A stretch of DNA of 64,000 bases from Mucilaginibacter sp. KACC 22063 (GTDB lineage Bacteria > Bacteroidota > Bacteroidia > Sphingobacteriales > Sphingobacteriaceae). The stretch lies in contig NZ_CP117877.1 of the NCBI RefSeq assembly GCF_028736115.1, positions 4,154,001 through 4,218,000 on the forward strand. The letters are read 5' to 3'. The notes beneath the pieces were generated by a model, which searched no databases, was not told the DNA's origin, and worked only from the letters and a program-made list of their open reading frames with translations. Shown here piece after piece: positions 1 to 8,811 of this stretch (within the stretch, counting starts at the first letter, position 1; each line of letters begins with the position of its first letter). The translations under genes and the position numbers were made by a program.

Positions 1-1
1 C

Positions 2-1231
2 CGTTCTACCAAATACACGCCTCGTGATATGGCGATCAACTACTTGGAATCATGCGCGCCTAACGCTATCTTATTCACTTATGGCGATAACGACACTTAC
101 CCGCTTTGGTATGCGCAAGAGGTAGAGAACGTTCGCCCGGATATCCGTATTGTGAATTTAAGTTTACTGGGTACCGACTGGTATATCCGCCAGATGAAGC
201 AGAAGATGAATGATTCTGCTCCGCTGCCTATCACTATGCCGAACGAAAAATTTGAGCAGGGTGTTAGAGATGTGCTTTATTTCAATGATAAAAATATTGC
301 TACTCCGGTTGAGCTGAAGGAAGTGTTCGACTTTATGATGTCAGACAATCCTGAAACTAAGGTGGAATACCAAAGTGGTGATGTAGAAAACTACCTGCCT
401 ACCAAGAACTTTAAAATGACCGTTAATGCCGACCAACTGGTTAAAGACGGCATTGTTAAAGCCAGCGATAAAGATCGCGTTACACCAGAGATGGATTGGA
501 AATACAATTCGAACTATGTAACAAAAGATAACCTGGCCATGATGGATATCCTGGCGCACAACAATTGGAAACGCCCTATTTACTTTGCAATAACCGTAGG
601 TAACGAGAACCTGATGGGCCTTGACAAATACCTGTACTGTGAAGGTTTTGCAAACCGTTTATTGCCATTTAAACCGGATACAGCCGCCGCACAAGGCGAT
701 GTAGCCAACACCATGCTGATGTATAATAACATGATGACCAAGTTTAAATGGGGAAATATGAAAAAGGCGCGTTACCTGGATCATGAGTCGTTAACGATGT
801 TCTACCCTATCATCATGAAACAGTTTGTTTCTCTTGCTGATCATTTAATGGAAGACGGGCATCCAGATCTTGCTAAAAAAGCGCTACAGAAATACGATGC
901 AGAAATGCCTAACCTGTACCCTTATACAGAGGTTGCCGCACGCAAATACTATTTAGTTGATGATGCCTACAAAGTTGGCGATGCACAGCTTGGCAATAAA
1001 TGGGCTACCGAAATTGATGATTATCTTAATGACGTGCTATCCTACAATGCTGACCAGTTGAAAAACAATGGCACCGTTAGCACACGTGATGCACAGCTTT
1101 GCATGTCGATACTGAATGGTTTAGTAACCCTTACCAAAGATAATAAGCAAACAAGCCTTTCGGCTAAGTTTGAAAAACAACTGAAAGAATACGAAGGCAG
1201 CCTGGGCTCAATTATGCAAAGGCAGCAATAA
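2..1231 (+). CDS. DUF2723 family membrane protein, C-terminal part (5' truncated)
   Basis: The reading frame is open from the first bases of the window, so this is the last 409 or so residues of a larger protein; the first in-frame ATG at 29 is internal. The visible part contains the family's soluble region: YLESCAPNAILFTYGDNDTY followed by a YAQEVENVRPDIRIVNLSLL stretch, which I recognise from DUF2723 proteins of Bacteroidota. These are usually around 1000 residues, with an N-terminal multi-pass membrane domain resembling protein O-mannosyltransferases and a C-terminal soluble and helical repeat region. The membrane half lies outside the window. Function is not established in detail; a role in lipid-linked sugar transfer to secreted proteins is inferred from the fold. 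A strong terminator follows. Confidence 0.85.
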   Translation, partial: RSTKYTPRDMAINYLESCAPNAILFTYGDNDTYPLWYAQEVENVRPDIRIVNLSLLGTDWYIRQMKQKMNDSAPLPITMPNEKFEQGVRDVLYFNDKNIATPVELKEVFDFMMSDNPETKVEYQSGDVENYLPTKNFKMTVNADQLVKDGIVKASDKDRVTPEMDWKYNSNYVTKDNLAMMDILAHNNWKRPIYFAITVGNENLMGLDKYLYCEGFANRLLPFKPDTAAAQGDVANTMLMYNNMMTKFKWGNMKKARYLDHESLTMFYPIIMKQFVSLADHLMEDGHPDLAKKALQKYDAEMPNLYPYTEVAARKYYLVDDAYKVGDAQLGNKWATEIDDYLNDVLSYNADQLKNNGTVSTRDAQLCMSILNGLVTLTKDNKQTSLSAKFEKQLKEYEGSLGSIMQRQQ

Positions 1232-1251
1232 TCCTCTTTATAAAACTTTAA

Positions 1252-1277
1252 GAAAGCCACCTCATCAGGTGGCTTTC
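1252..1277 (+). terminator. Rho-independent terminator after DUF2723 gene
   Basis: Perfect 11-bp stem (1252-1262 with 1267-1277, GAAAGCCACCT) and a 4-base loop, 20 bases after the stop codon. The downstream T-run is weak. Confidence 0.75.
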
Positions 1278-1339
1278 GCATTTAAAATACTTTGTAACTA
1301 ATCGCCTTATCAGGAATCAAACTGCTATAAACCTGGTAA

Positions 1340-2725
1340 ATGAAAAAGCGTTACTTACTTATACTATTCTTGTGCCTTGGCTTAGGCATCTATGCAGCTA
1401 AAGCGCAGGACAGCAAAGCAAAAAAGATTGAGACCTACATGCAAAAGGCGCATGATCTTGGCTTATTTAAGGGAAATGTTTTGGTTGTGGATAACGGCAA
1501 AGTAGTATATAAGGCTGCAATGGGTTTTACTGATTACACCGAAACAAAACCACTCACCACGGCATACCGTTTTCATATTGGCTCTATCGCAAAAGAATCT
1601 GATGCGGTAGCCATCATGATACTTAAAGACGAAGGCAAGCTTAACCTTGACGATAAAGTTTCAAAATACCTGCCCCAACTACCGGCATGGAGCAATACCA
1701 TAAGCATTAGAAACTTGTTGCAATACACCAGCGGATTGCCGGACGTAAAGTGGAAAACGGTTAAAAGTGATTCAGCCAATATGTCGGACCTGATGCATGT
1801 AGAGAAACTCAATTTTGAACCGGGCACTAATTATTTTTATAACAACAACAATGTGTTTTTACGCCGCCGTATTATTGAAAAGATCAGCGGAATGACGTTT
1901 AACCAATTTGTTGAGCAAAAAATATTGCAGCCATCGGATATGAAAAGCTCGATAGTTGATCCTGACGATAGCACGCCATTGTTTGCAAAGGGATATGATA
2001 AGAGTCATAAGCCTGATCCATTAGTGTATCCTATCACCGGTTGGACGGCCGTTACGCTGGACGACTTTTATAAATGGGCAAGGGTTATCTCGAATTTTAA
2101 ATTGATTACGCCACAGTCGACCCGTGATATATTGATACCGGCAGGCAATAATATGCAATCCGGACTGGGTGGTGGCACAATGGATGGCGATAAACTGATT
2201 ACCCATACACATGATGGTACAGCAATGAACCACCAGGCTTTACTTGTAGATGATATACCTAAAAAGCGTACTATCATCCTGCTTACCAACAATAAAAACA
2301 CCAGTCTGTATCAGTTCAATAACGCGCTGCAAAACATTTTAGATGGCAAGCCATATGATGAGCCAACAAAGTCGATACTAAGTACTTTCCAGAGCAAGAT
2401 AGATTCACTTAACGGAAATCAGATCATTGCTTTTTATAACATTCTGAAAAAAACAAATAAGGAGGAGTACGGCTTTAAAGACGAAAACACATTGAATGAA
2501 ATAGGTTACTACCTGCTTCGGACTAAAAAAATGCAGGATGCCATTACCGTCTTCGAATACAATACTACGCTATATCCACAATCATGGAATGTGTATGACA
2601 GCCTTGGCGAAGCCTATCTTACAGCGGGAGATAATGCAAAAGCATTATTAAGCTATAAAAAGTCGGTTGAACTTAACCCGGACAGCCAGGCGGGTAAAGC
2701 GATTATTAAGCGACTGGAACAATAA
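1340..2725 (+). CDS. Serine hydrolase, class C beta-lactamase-like, with C-terminal TPRs
   Basis: 461 residues. The N-terminal hydrophobic segment (about residues 1-22, ending AAKAQ) is a signal peptide. The beta-lactamase/PBP4 fold follows: the SxxK nucleophile motif is S82-I-A-K85 in the context FHIGSIAKESDAVAIMILK, and the Tyr-x-Asn motif is Y167-N-N169 after FEPGT. A third-motif region with HTHDG follows further on. About residues 385-461 form two TPR units (YDSLGEAYLTAGDNAKALLS). This architecture is common in Bacteroidota; the members are periplasmic esterases or D-aminopeptidase/beta-lactamase relatives, and the substrate cannot be read from sequence. Single gene between two terminators; the start is set by the signal peptide. 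Confidence 0.9.
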   Translation: MKKRYLLILFLCLGLGIYAAKAQDSKAKKIETYMQKAHDLGLFKGNVLVVDNGKVVYKAAMGFTDYTETKPLTTAYRFHIGSIAKESDAVAIMILKDEGKLNLDDKVSKYLPQLPAWSNTISIRNLLQYTSGLPDVKWKTVKSDSANMSDLMHVEKLNFEPGTNYFYNNNNVFLRRRIIEKISGMTFNQFVEQKILQPSDMKSSIVDPDDSTPLFAKGYDKSHKPDPLVYPITGWTAVTLDDFYKWARVISNFKLITPQSTRDILIPAGNNMQSGLGGGTMDGDKLITHTHDGTAMNHQALLVDDIPKKRTIILLTNNKNTSLYQFNNALQNILDGKPYDEPTKSILSTFQSKIDSLNGNQIIAFYNILKKTNKEEYGFKDENTLNEIGYYLLRTKKMQDAITVFEYNTTLYPQSWNVYDSLGEAYLTAGDNAKALLSYKKSVELNPDSQAGKAIIKRLEQ

Positions 2726-2746
2726 CTGTAAAATAGCTAAAAGTAT

Positions 2747-2777
2747 AAGGGGCTGCTTCTTTTGGAAACAGCCCCTT
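2747..2777. terminator. Bidirectional terminator between convergent genes
   Basis: Stem AAGGGGCTG (2747-2755) pairs with CAGCCCCTT (2769-2777). It lies between the convergent serine hydrolase and accA genes and has T-rich flanks on the + side. Confidence 0.8.
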
Positions 2778-2792
2778 TATTTTGTTGGATGC

Positions 2793-3782
2793 TTAGTTAC
2801 TTTCTGGCTGACTTTGCGGCTCAGGGCTTTCGTCAATTACCACGCCCATGTTGCAGAATTTATCAATACGCTCTGATACAAGCTCGTTGATATTACGCTC
2901 CTGTAAGTTTTTAAGGTCTTTAAGCAATTGCCTTTTTAAGGTTGTAGCCATAGCTACCGGATCCTGGTGAGCGCCACCAAGCGGTTCTTTGATGATACCA
3001 TCAATCAAACCGTTCTTGAACATTTCGCCTGATGTCAGTTTTAATACTTCAGCAGCTTTTTCTTTAAAGTCCCAGCTGCGCCATAAGATTGACGAGCACG
3101 ACTCTGGAGAAATTACAGAATACCAGGTATTCTCAAGCATGTATACCTTATCGCCGATACCAATACCAATTGCTCCGCCCGATGCACCTTCGCCAATAAT
3201 TACGCAGATCACAGGCACTTTTAATACCGACATTTCCAGCAGGTTACGGGCAATAGCCTCACCTTGTCCGCGCTCCTCAGCCTCAAGGCCAGGGAATGCT
3301 CCCGGAGTGTCGATCAAAGTGATGATCGGCTTGTTAAACTTCTCAGCCATTTTCATCAGCCTTAAAGCTTTGCGGTAACCTTCGGGATTAGCCATACCGA
3401 AGTTGCGGTACTGGCGGTCTTTGGTGTTACGCCCTTTTTGGTGGCCGATAAACATAGCCGTGTGGCCGTTGATAGAACCAAAGCCACCGATGATTGCTTT
3501 ATCGTCGCCAATAGTTCGGTCGCCGTGCAGCTCGATGAAATCATCGCACATCAGCTCTATATATTGCAGGGTGTATGGACGCTCGGGGTGACGCGATATC
3601 TGTACTTTTTGCCAACCGTTAAGGTTACTGTAAACCTTCTTTTGTGCGGCCTCCAGCTTTTCCTCAAGTTCAGCCAGCGTAGCCGACATATCCACCTTGG
3701 TTTTTTCTTCAACCTGCTTTACTTTTTCAATCTGCTGCTGCAGTTCGGCAAGCGGTTTTTCAAAATCAAAAGATATTTTCAT
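2793..3782 (-). CDS. accA: Acetyl-CoA carboxylase, carboxyltransferase subunit alpha
   Basis: 329 residues, close to the usual length of about 320. It forms, with AccD, the carboxyltransferase that moves CO2 from carboxybiotin to acetyl-CoA, the committed step of fatty-acid synthesis, in the cytoplasm. Diagnostic segments: coiled-coil N-terminus (residues 5-50), GHQKGR (113-118), DTPGAFPG (158-165), GEGASGGA (197-204), and the ENTWYSVISPESCSSILW segment typical of AccA. It is a stand-alone gene on the minus strand; accD is not in the window, as is normal for the phylum. The start ATG gives the standard MKISFDFEKPL N-terminus. Confidence 0.97.
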   Translation of the reverse strand: MKISFDFEKPLAELQQQIEKVKQVEEKTKVDMSATLAELEEKLEAAQKKVYSNLNGWQKVQISRHPERPYTLQYIELMCDDFIELHGDRTIGDDKAIIGGFGSINGHTAMFIGHQKGRNTKDRQYRNFGMANPEGYRKALRLMKMAEKFNKPIITLIDTPGAFPGLEAEERGQGEAIARNLLEMSVLKVPVICVIIGEGASGGAIGIGIGDKVYMLENTWYSVISPESCSSILWRSWDFKEKAAEVLKLTSGEMFKNGLIDGIIKEPLGGAHQDPVAMATTLKRQLLKDLKNLQERNINELVSERIDKFCNMGVVIDESPEPQSQPESN

Positions 3783-3826
3783 AATATTAAACGGGGGGCT
3801 AATTTACATAAAGTTATCGGCAATAA

Positions 3827-4384
3827 TCAATTAGGTTTTTCTACCGAATAAAACTTATTCATCTGCATTGAAGTGAGTACCAACCGGGTTTTTAAGCATG
3901 CTGTTAATAAGGCGATACGCAACTCGGCAGCATAAGCACCATAACGCTGCCCGTAAAACAAAATTGTGCCTTCATTAATAAGCCTTTTGCGAAATAAACT
4001 ATCCAATGTACGCTCGTTGCTGATCTGCGATACCCCTACTTCGTCCTTTTTCATTTTAAGGGTAGCCATAATGGCATCCAGCTTTTTTACCTGTTCGGGC
4101 GTAAGGTTTAAAAACTTTTTATACTTCAGTACTTTGCCAGGCAGCGGGTAATGGTTCATGGTAGCCGGTGCAGCCGTATTGTTTACATCATCGCCATTAA
4201 CATATGCCATGTACTGTGCATAGGTAAGCGTTTTTATAGGCGATTTTTTAATCTCATCTAACAGCGCGGGTTTAGCGGTGTCGGCCTTTGCAGTGGTAGT
4301 GTCTGCCTGCTGCGCATGTAAAGCTGTGGCTGTTGCCACTAATAAACTTGTAACGATTAATTTAAACGTAGAGGTTTTATGCAT
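3827..4384 (-). CDS. Secreted protein with LTxxQ-like motif, function unknown
   Basis: 185 residues with a clear signal peptide (about 1-24, cleavage after ALHAQ). A Thr/Ala-rich linker is followed by a helical region. The segment LNLTPEQVKKLDAIMATLKM resembles the LTxxQ motif of Spy/CpxP-type periplasmic proteins, and the length and helical character fit that loose family; this is a resemblance, not a firm assignment. It lies divergently from a small lipoprotein gene, and a perfect inverted repeat overlaps its likely promoter. No catalytic motif seen. Confidence 0.7.
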   Translation of the reverse strand: MHKTSTFKLIVTSLLVATATALHAQQADTTTAKADTAKPALLDEIKKSPIKTLTYAQYMAYVNGDDVNNTAAPATMNHYPLPGKVLKYKKFLNLTPEQVKKLDAIMATLKMKKDEVGVSQISNERTLDSLFRKRLINEGTILFYGQRYGAYAAELRIALLTACLKTRLVLTSMQMNKFYSVEKPN

Positions 4385-4427
4385 AGGGGTTTAACAAAGT
4401 GCAGGGGCTGATGTTTAATCCTTTGTT

Positions 4428-4449
4428 CAAAAGTATAGTCAAACTATAC
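4428..4449 (-). promoter_or_regulatory. Candidate operator overlapping a -7 promoter element
   Basis: Perfect inverted repeat GTATAGT (4433-4439), 3-base spacer, ACTATAC (4443-4449), in the divergent region between 4384 and 4542. On the minus strand the bases 4435-4428 read TACTTTTG, matching the Bacteroidota -7 consensus TAnnTTTG about 45 bases ahead of the secreted-protein start. No TTTG at the ideal -33 spacing was found, so the promoter part is tentative. Confidence 0.4.
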
Positions 4450-4541
4450 AAAAGTAAAAAGTAATTGGCCTGTTTACGCAAACTTATGGATAAAGATCAG
4501 GCAGCGGATTTCTTTTGTAACGTTAACTAAAACTTTGAATT

Positions 4542-4718
4542 ATGAATACCAGCTTAAGAAAATTGATTATAGGATCATTATTAGCTATCACCGGCATAAC
4601 AACTATTACATCATGCGTTGTAAACGACCGCTATCATGACAGGCGTTATTACCATGACCGCTATCACCACGACTGGCACGATGGCAACCGCTATAATAAT
4701 TATGGTTACTACCATTAA
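4542..4718 (+). CDS. Small His/Tyr-rich lipoprotein
   Basis: A 58-codon frame too short for most gene callers. MNTSLRKLIIGSLLAITGIT opens a lipoprotein signal peptide, with the lipobox ITSC placing Cys25 at the mature N-terminus. The mature part is about 33 residues made almost entirely of Tyr, His, Asp, Arg and Asn in loose RYHD/YYHD/RYHH repeats. It is bounded by a divergent promoter region and a very strong terminator, which supports a real transcript. Metal binding or surface association could fit the composition, but no function is known to me. Confidence 0.65.
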   Translation: MNTSLRKLIIGSLLAITGITTITSCVVNDRYHDRRYYHDRYHHDWHDGNRYNNYGYYH

Positions 4719-4751
4719 ACAAGAAAAGGGCTTAAAGCCCTTTTCTTGTTT
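4718..4751. terminator. Long bidirectional terminator
   Basis: Near-perfect 15-bp stem around a TAA loop: AACAAGAAAAGGGCT (from 4718) pairs with AGCCCTTTTCTTGTT. It starts at the lipoprotein stop codon and also serves the convergent 4767 gene. Confidence 0.85.
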
Positions 4752-4766
4752 AATATGGTTTAAATC

Positions 4767-7484
4767 TTAGCGTACTGTATAGTTGTAAACACCACGGCCA
4801 ATATTGCCATCTTTATCTATACCCTCGATAATTGCCTTGTAAGTACCTTTGCCATCGGCATTGTAAAATTGCAGCAAAGCATTGCCTAAATTATCTGGCG
4901 TAACTGCCGGGTTCCAGTAAATGGTGGTGCGGTAATCGCCCTGTTGCAGGCTTTTGGGCACATCATATTTTGGCGAGTAAAACTGCCTGATCTGTGCGTA
5001 GCCTTTAGGCGAAAAAGTAATGATGTTCGGATCAGGGAACATTTGCTTCAGATCGTCCATGCTTACCTTGGTACCTTTAGGTTCTTCTTTTAAGTTCACA
5101 GAGATCACACCCAGTGTATTGCTCATCCGGTTAATACCACTTAAACCATCGCTAAAGAAAGTCTCTACGGAAGCAATCTTATTTGGATCTAACGAATTAA
5201 GGTAGTTCACATCAACCTGCAAGCCTTTAACATAGATCTGCATTGGTGTACGCGTGCCTGAGTTGTAACTGCGGGTAATATAAAAGTTTCCGCCATCATA
5301 GGTAACCCCTAACAGCATCGACTGTAAACAGTTGATCACGTTATTACAGCCCTTTAATCGTTCGCCGTCAACCTCATGGTCTGCCACAGGGTTCAGACCG
5401 GTTAAGGCAGAATAATCCTTGTGGGTAACCTTTCTGCTTACTACGGCCTTAATCACTACCTCTTTCAGCACTTTGTTAAACTGGTACTGCTTTTCGCTGT
5501 TTTTAACATAGTTATTCAGGGTGCTGTCGATATTCATCAACTCGTCGGGCGCGTTTAAAGATTTGCCTATGGTTGGGTAAGGTTCACCGTTCATAGTAAT
5601 CTTCATGTTTTTCGAGTCGACATTGTTGCGTGCGCTGATGGTCACTTTTGACGAATCATTAAATACCACATTCTTGAAAACGAAGTTACCGTCGGCATCA
5701 GTAGTGGTTTCGGTAGAGAAGTTTTTATCCGGGATGATCAGCCTAACTGCACCTTTAAACACTGGCGTGCCATTAAGTTTACGCAAGTTTCCAGACAGGC
5801 TGATACCCTGGTCTGGCAGTACCTGCACCTGTGGTATTTTGTTGGATGTGATCTCACCCATGCTAAACTGTCGGAAACCCTGGGTAAGCATCAACACATC
5901 AAGATCGTCAGCCTTTTTTGCATCCGGTTTATTGAAGTAATAGTTTGGCTGCTCCACATATCCGGTAACATCACTGGTAAGCAGTAAATGACTGAGTATG
6001 GTAGTCTGCGCATCCTCGTTATATGGCACTTTGGTAGCATCAATTACCGATACCGAGAAACTGCCCGCAGTAACTGGCTGCTGATTAAGCTTTGCTGCTA
6101 CTTTAAGCTGCACCTTTTGTTTGATACCATAGGCAGGCTTATCGGTGCTTAAAGAAAGATTAAGCGCTTCGTCATCACGGTTAATGAACACCAAACGCTC
6201 GCTTAATGCTTCGCCGGTATTGGCCATTAATGTAACCGCTACAACGCCGGTTTTAAATTTACTTTTCGGGATGGTAGCCGAATATAACTGTGTATTTAAC
6301 ACCGTTTGCCCTGCGAAGGCGATGAAGCCTCCGCTTTTGGCAACAATATAAAAGGTCTTGTTTTTATTACGTTCGAAGAAGGTCGGCGTGGCAGATACCT
6401 TAACAATCAACGAATGTGCGTTACTGTTATCAAGCGATAGTGAAACGCCGTTTGCCAATATGCGCGGCAACCTGAATGTACCTTTTGTACCATTAGCAAA
6501 CTCCACTACCGCATGGTAACCCGTATTAGGCTTAGGTACGAAGGTAAATTTACCCATACCCAAATGCTGTGATGAGAAAGTCCCGACCTCTTTATTTTCA
6601 CTATCAACAATTGTTCCCTTTACATCAATACCCAAGCCGTTGCTTTGTATAGCTTTAAAACCAATTACGGTAGGTACATCGGTAAGCAATGCGCCGCCTT
6701 CTGGGAAGAAGCCGATGTCGCAGCCATTAAACGCATTCTTTAATGTAAATGCTTTGTTGATCGTTTTTTTATCGGCTACCTCAATGCCCGTAACCAGCGA
6801 GGTGCCTTTATAACTTTCAATTTTACCACCGTTAACCGGGATGTTAATATATCCCTGGGCATCGGTTGTGCCTTTACCCTTGTCCATTACGTCGCCGTTG
6901 GTCTCCACCCGCCAGTCAACACGCTTATTGGCGAGCACTGTACCATCGGTGTTGCGGTATAATACACGCGCATTCAGCTTTGCTGCTTTATCGCTTGCAT
7001 CGCCAGAGAACTGGATGTTTGTATTGATCTCTTTATTTAATCCGCTGCCGATGGTAATTACCTTTTCAAAAGCATAATTCTGTTTAAAGTTCAGCATCCA
7101 GGTGGTGTAAGCCCTCACACGATAATTACCCTGGCTGTAATTTGTACTATTGAGTGTGATGTTGCCATAACCCACCGCATTGTTGATAGGTATTTTCTGT
7201 GTTTCCACTACAGAATCGCGGGCATTGATCATTTCCACATTCAACACCCTGCTAAGCCCCGAAGGCTGGTGGATATCCAGGGTTAAATAAGCCTTAAACC
7301 AAATGGTGTCGCCCACGGCATAATACGGCTTATCAAAATGCAGATAAACTTTTTCAATGGGGTGTCCGTCATTAGTTTTAACGGCCTTTTCGATAATGGC
7401 ATTCAGGCTTACGCTGTCGCGCTGGGCAAAACCAGACAAGTGTGCAGACAGCAAAAGAATCAGCAGGTAAAAAAATCTTTTCAA
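4767..7484 (-). CDS. Secreted MG2/TonB-plug-like protein
   Basis: 905 residues with a signal peptide (1-21). About residues 40-130 form a macroglobulin MG2-like beta domain (EKVYLHFDKPYYAVGDTIWF, a hallmark of Bacteroidota proteins of this type). Several further beta-sandwich domains follow. A carboxypeptidase-regulatory-like segment lies near 560-625 (DADGNFVFKNVVF) and a TonB-receptor plug-like segment near 710-798 (MQIYVKGLQVDVNYLNSLD, SVETFFSDGLSG). There is no transmembrane barrel after the plug; about 107 residues remain. Such proteins are secreted or outer-membrane associated and often annotated as TonB receptors or MG2 proteins; the true role is unknown. Probably single-gene transcription from the region upstream of 7484. 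Confidence 0.85.
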   Translation of the reverse strand: MKRFFYLLILLLSAHLSGFAQRDSVSLNAIIEKAVKTNDGHPIEKVYLHFDKPYYAVGDTIWFKAYLTLDIHQPSGLSRVLNVEMINARDSVVETQKIPINNAVGYGNITLNSTNYSQGNYRVRAYTTWMLNFKQNYAFEKVITIGSGLNKEINTNIQFSGDASDKAAKLNARVLYRNTDGTVLANKRVDWRVETNGDVMDKGKGTTDAQGYINIPVNGGKIESYKGTSLVTGIEVADKKTINKAFTLKNAFNGCDIGFFPEGGALLTDVPTVIGFKAIQSNGLGIDVKGTIVDSENKEVGTFSSQHLGMGKFTFVPKPNTGYHAVVEFANGTKGTFRLPRILANGVSLSLDNSNAHSLIVKVSATPTFFERNKNKTFYIVAKSGGFIAFAGQTVLNTQLYSATIPKSKFKTGVVAVTLMANTGEALSERLVFINRDDEALNLSLSTDKPAYGIKQKVQLKVAAKLNQQPVTAGSFSVSVIDATKVPYNEDAQTTILSHLLLTSDVTGYVEQPNYYFNKPDAKKADDLDVLMLTQGFRQFSMGEITSNKIPQVQVLPDQGISLSGNLRKLNGTPVFKGAVRLIIPDKNFSTETTTDADGNFVFKNVVFNDSSKVTISARNNVDSKNMKITMNGEPYPTIGKSLNAPDELMNIDSTLNNYVKNSEKQYQFNKVLKEVVIKAVVSRKVTHKDYSALTGLNPVADHEVDGERLKGCNNVINCLQSMLLGVTYDGGNFYITRSYNSGTRTPMQIYVKGLQVDVNYLNSLDPNKIASVETFFSDGLSGINRMSNTLGVISVNLKEEPKGTKVSMDDLKQMFPDPNIITFSPKGYAQIRQFYSPKYDVPKSLQQGDYRTTIYWNPAVTPDNLGNALLQFYNADGKGTYKAIIEGIDKDGNIGRGVYNYTVR

Positions 7485-7794
7485 AAGTTTTAATATTATA
7501 ACGCTTAATTAACGGCTAAATGTCAGCAAACAATATGGCTGCAACAAGCTATTTAACAATTTATAACTAAAGCAATAATAGCGTTTATGCGCTTGCGCTT
7601 AAAGAACATACAAATATGTTACTAAATCTTTACGATGGGGTGAAGCTGTTACAGCTTTCGTCTACACATATCAGGCTTTGGTCTATTCTATTAGCTACAG
7701 AAAAAAGCCTGCATTACCTTTACACTTTCCTCCGGGACAAAAAATAAACAAAACGCTCCTAAAGGTTTTCTGGGCCCTTTGTACTTTAAACTGG

Positions 7795-7826
7795 GCCGGT
7801 CTTTTTAAACGAAGGCCGGCTTTTTA
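7795..7826 (+). terminator. Terminator-like hairpin without an upstream gene
   Basis: GCCGG (7795-7799) pairs with CCGGC (7816-7820), followed by five T on the plus strand. No plus-strand coding gene lies upstream, so it could end a small untranslated RNA or be chance. Confidence 0.35.
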
Positions 7827-7835
7827 AATAAGAAA

Positions 7836-7850
7836 GGAGCCAGTGGCTCC
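7836..7850 (-). terminator. Terminator of the sulfurtransferase gene
   Basis: GGAGCC-AGT-GGCTCC perfect hairpin 6 bases after the minus-strand stop, followed on the minus strand by TTTCTTATTT. Confidence 0.75.
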
Positions 7851-7856
7851 CTTAAT

Positions 7857-8699
7857 TCAATATCTTTCTTCTTTACCTATTGGCAAATCCCGCCTCGACC
7901 ATTCGCTCCATGAGCCTACATATAATTTGGCGCCCTTGATACCCGCCTGCTCTAATGCCAGCAAAGTATGGCAAGCCGTTACGCCCGAGCCACAATGTAC
8001 AATTACATCTTCGGGTTTTACATTGCCAAAAATTTCTTCATAAGCCGTTTTCAATGCATCTGCAGAACGGTAAGTATTATTTTTCTCCAGGTTTGATGCA
8101 TAAGGTACGTTAACTGCGCCTGGTATATGCCCGGCTATTAAGTCCAGCGGTTCTGTACGGCCAAGGTAACGCGCGTTTTCACGTACGTCAATTACTAACC
8201 GCGAAGGATCATGCGCTGCCTTAGTTACATCTTCAATATCAACTGTACCCGTAAACGCGGCAGGAACAGGGTAAGCATCCACCTGTTTCGGGGTAACAGC
8301 ATCAGTACTTAATGTTACGCCAAAATCAATGGCTGCCTGTAAACCACCATCAAGTACCTGTACAACCTCATGCCCAACTGATTTCAGCATCCACCACAAT
8401 CGTGCTGCACTATTGGCCCCGGCTTTATCGTCATACACAATTACATGCGTTTGCTGCGTAATACCTAACCTTGTTAACAAGGCTGCAAAATCAGCGGTTG
8501 ATGGCAAAGGATGGCGCCCACCCTGTGATGCATCCTGAACTTTGGCTGCCAGGTCTTTATCAAGATCGGCAAACACGGCATCCTGTATATGTCCTTGCAG
8601 GTAACGCTCGTAAGCATCGGCGCCTCCGCGTGCATCAACAATTACAGTTAATTGCGGATCTGACAATAGCAATTCTTGTATTTTTATCAATGGAGACAT
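7857..8699 (-). CDS. Sulfurtransferase (3-mercaptopyruvate/thiosulfate type, two rhodanese domains)
   Basis: 280 residues, the normal length for two-domain rhodaneses. The N-terminal non-catalytic rhodanese domain (about 5-125) begins with VIVDARGGADAYERYLQGHI. The C-terminal catalytic domain (about 150-275) carries the active-site loop C236-G-S-G-V-T-A242. The CGSGVTA form points to the mercaptopyruvate sulfurtransferase side of the family rather than CRKGVT thiosulfate enzymes. It transfers sulfane sulfur to thiol or cyanide acceptors in the cytoplasm. Monocistronic; the gene lies head-to-head with pgpA. Confidence 0.93.
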   Translation of the reverse strand: MSPLIKIQELLLSDPQLTVIVDARGGADAYERYLQGHIQDAVFADLDKDLAAKVQDASQGGRHPLPSTADFAALLTRLGITQQTHVIVYDDKAGANSAARLWWMLKSVGHEVVQVLDGGLQAAIDFGVTLSTDAVTPKQVDAYPVPAAFTGTVDIEDVTKAAHDPSRLVIDVRENARYLGRTEPLDLIAGHIPGAVNVPYASNLEKNNTYRSADALKTAYEEIFGNVKPEDVIVHCGSGVTACHTLLALEQAGIKGAKLYVGSWSEWSRRDLPIGKEERY

Positions 8700-8811
8700 G
8701 GTGTTCTGTGAATTGGTGAACAGTCAAATATATTAAAGCAGCTATTAGCTTTATAAAATTTTTATGTTTTTGACTTAATACCAACCTTAATTAAGCAGAT
8801 ATTTGCCGGAT

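Larger units (their letters stand above)
7485..7856. other. Intergenic region, 372 bases, with two hairpins
   Basis: No coding frame is convincing here. The left part should carry the promoter of the minus-strand 905-residue gene. The right part holds a plus-strand terminator-like hairpin with no gene before it (7795-7826) and the terminator of the sulfurtransferase gene (7836-7850). Confidence 0.6.
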
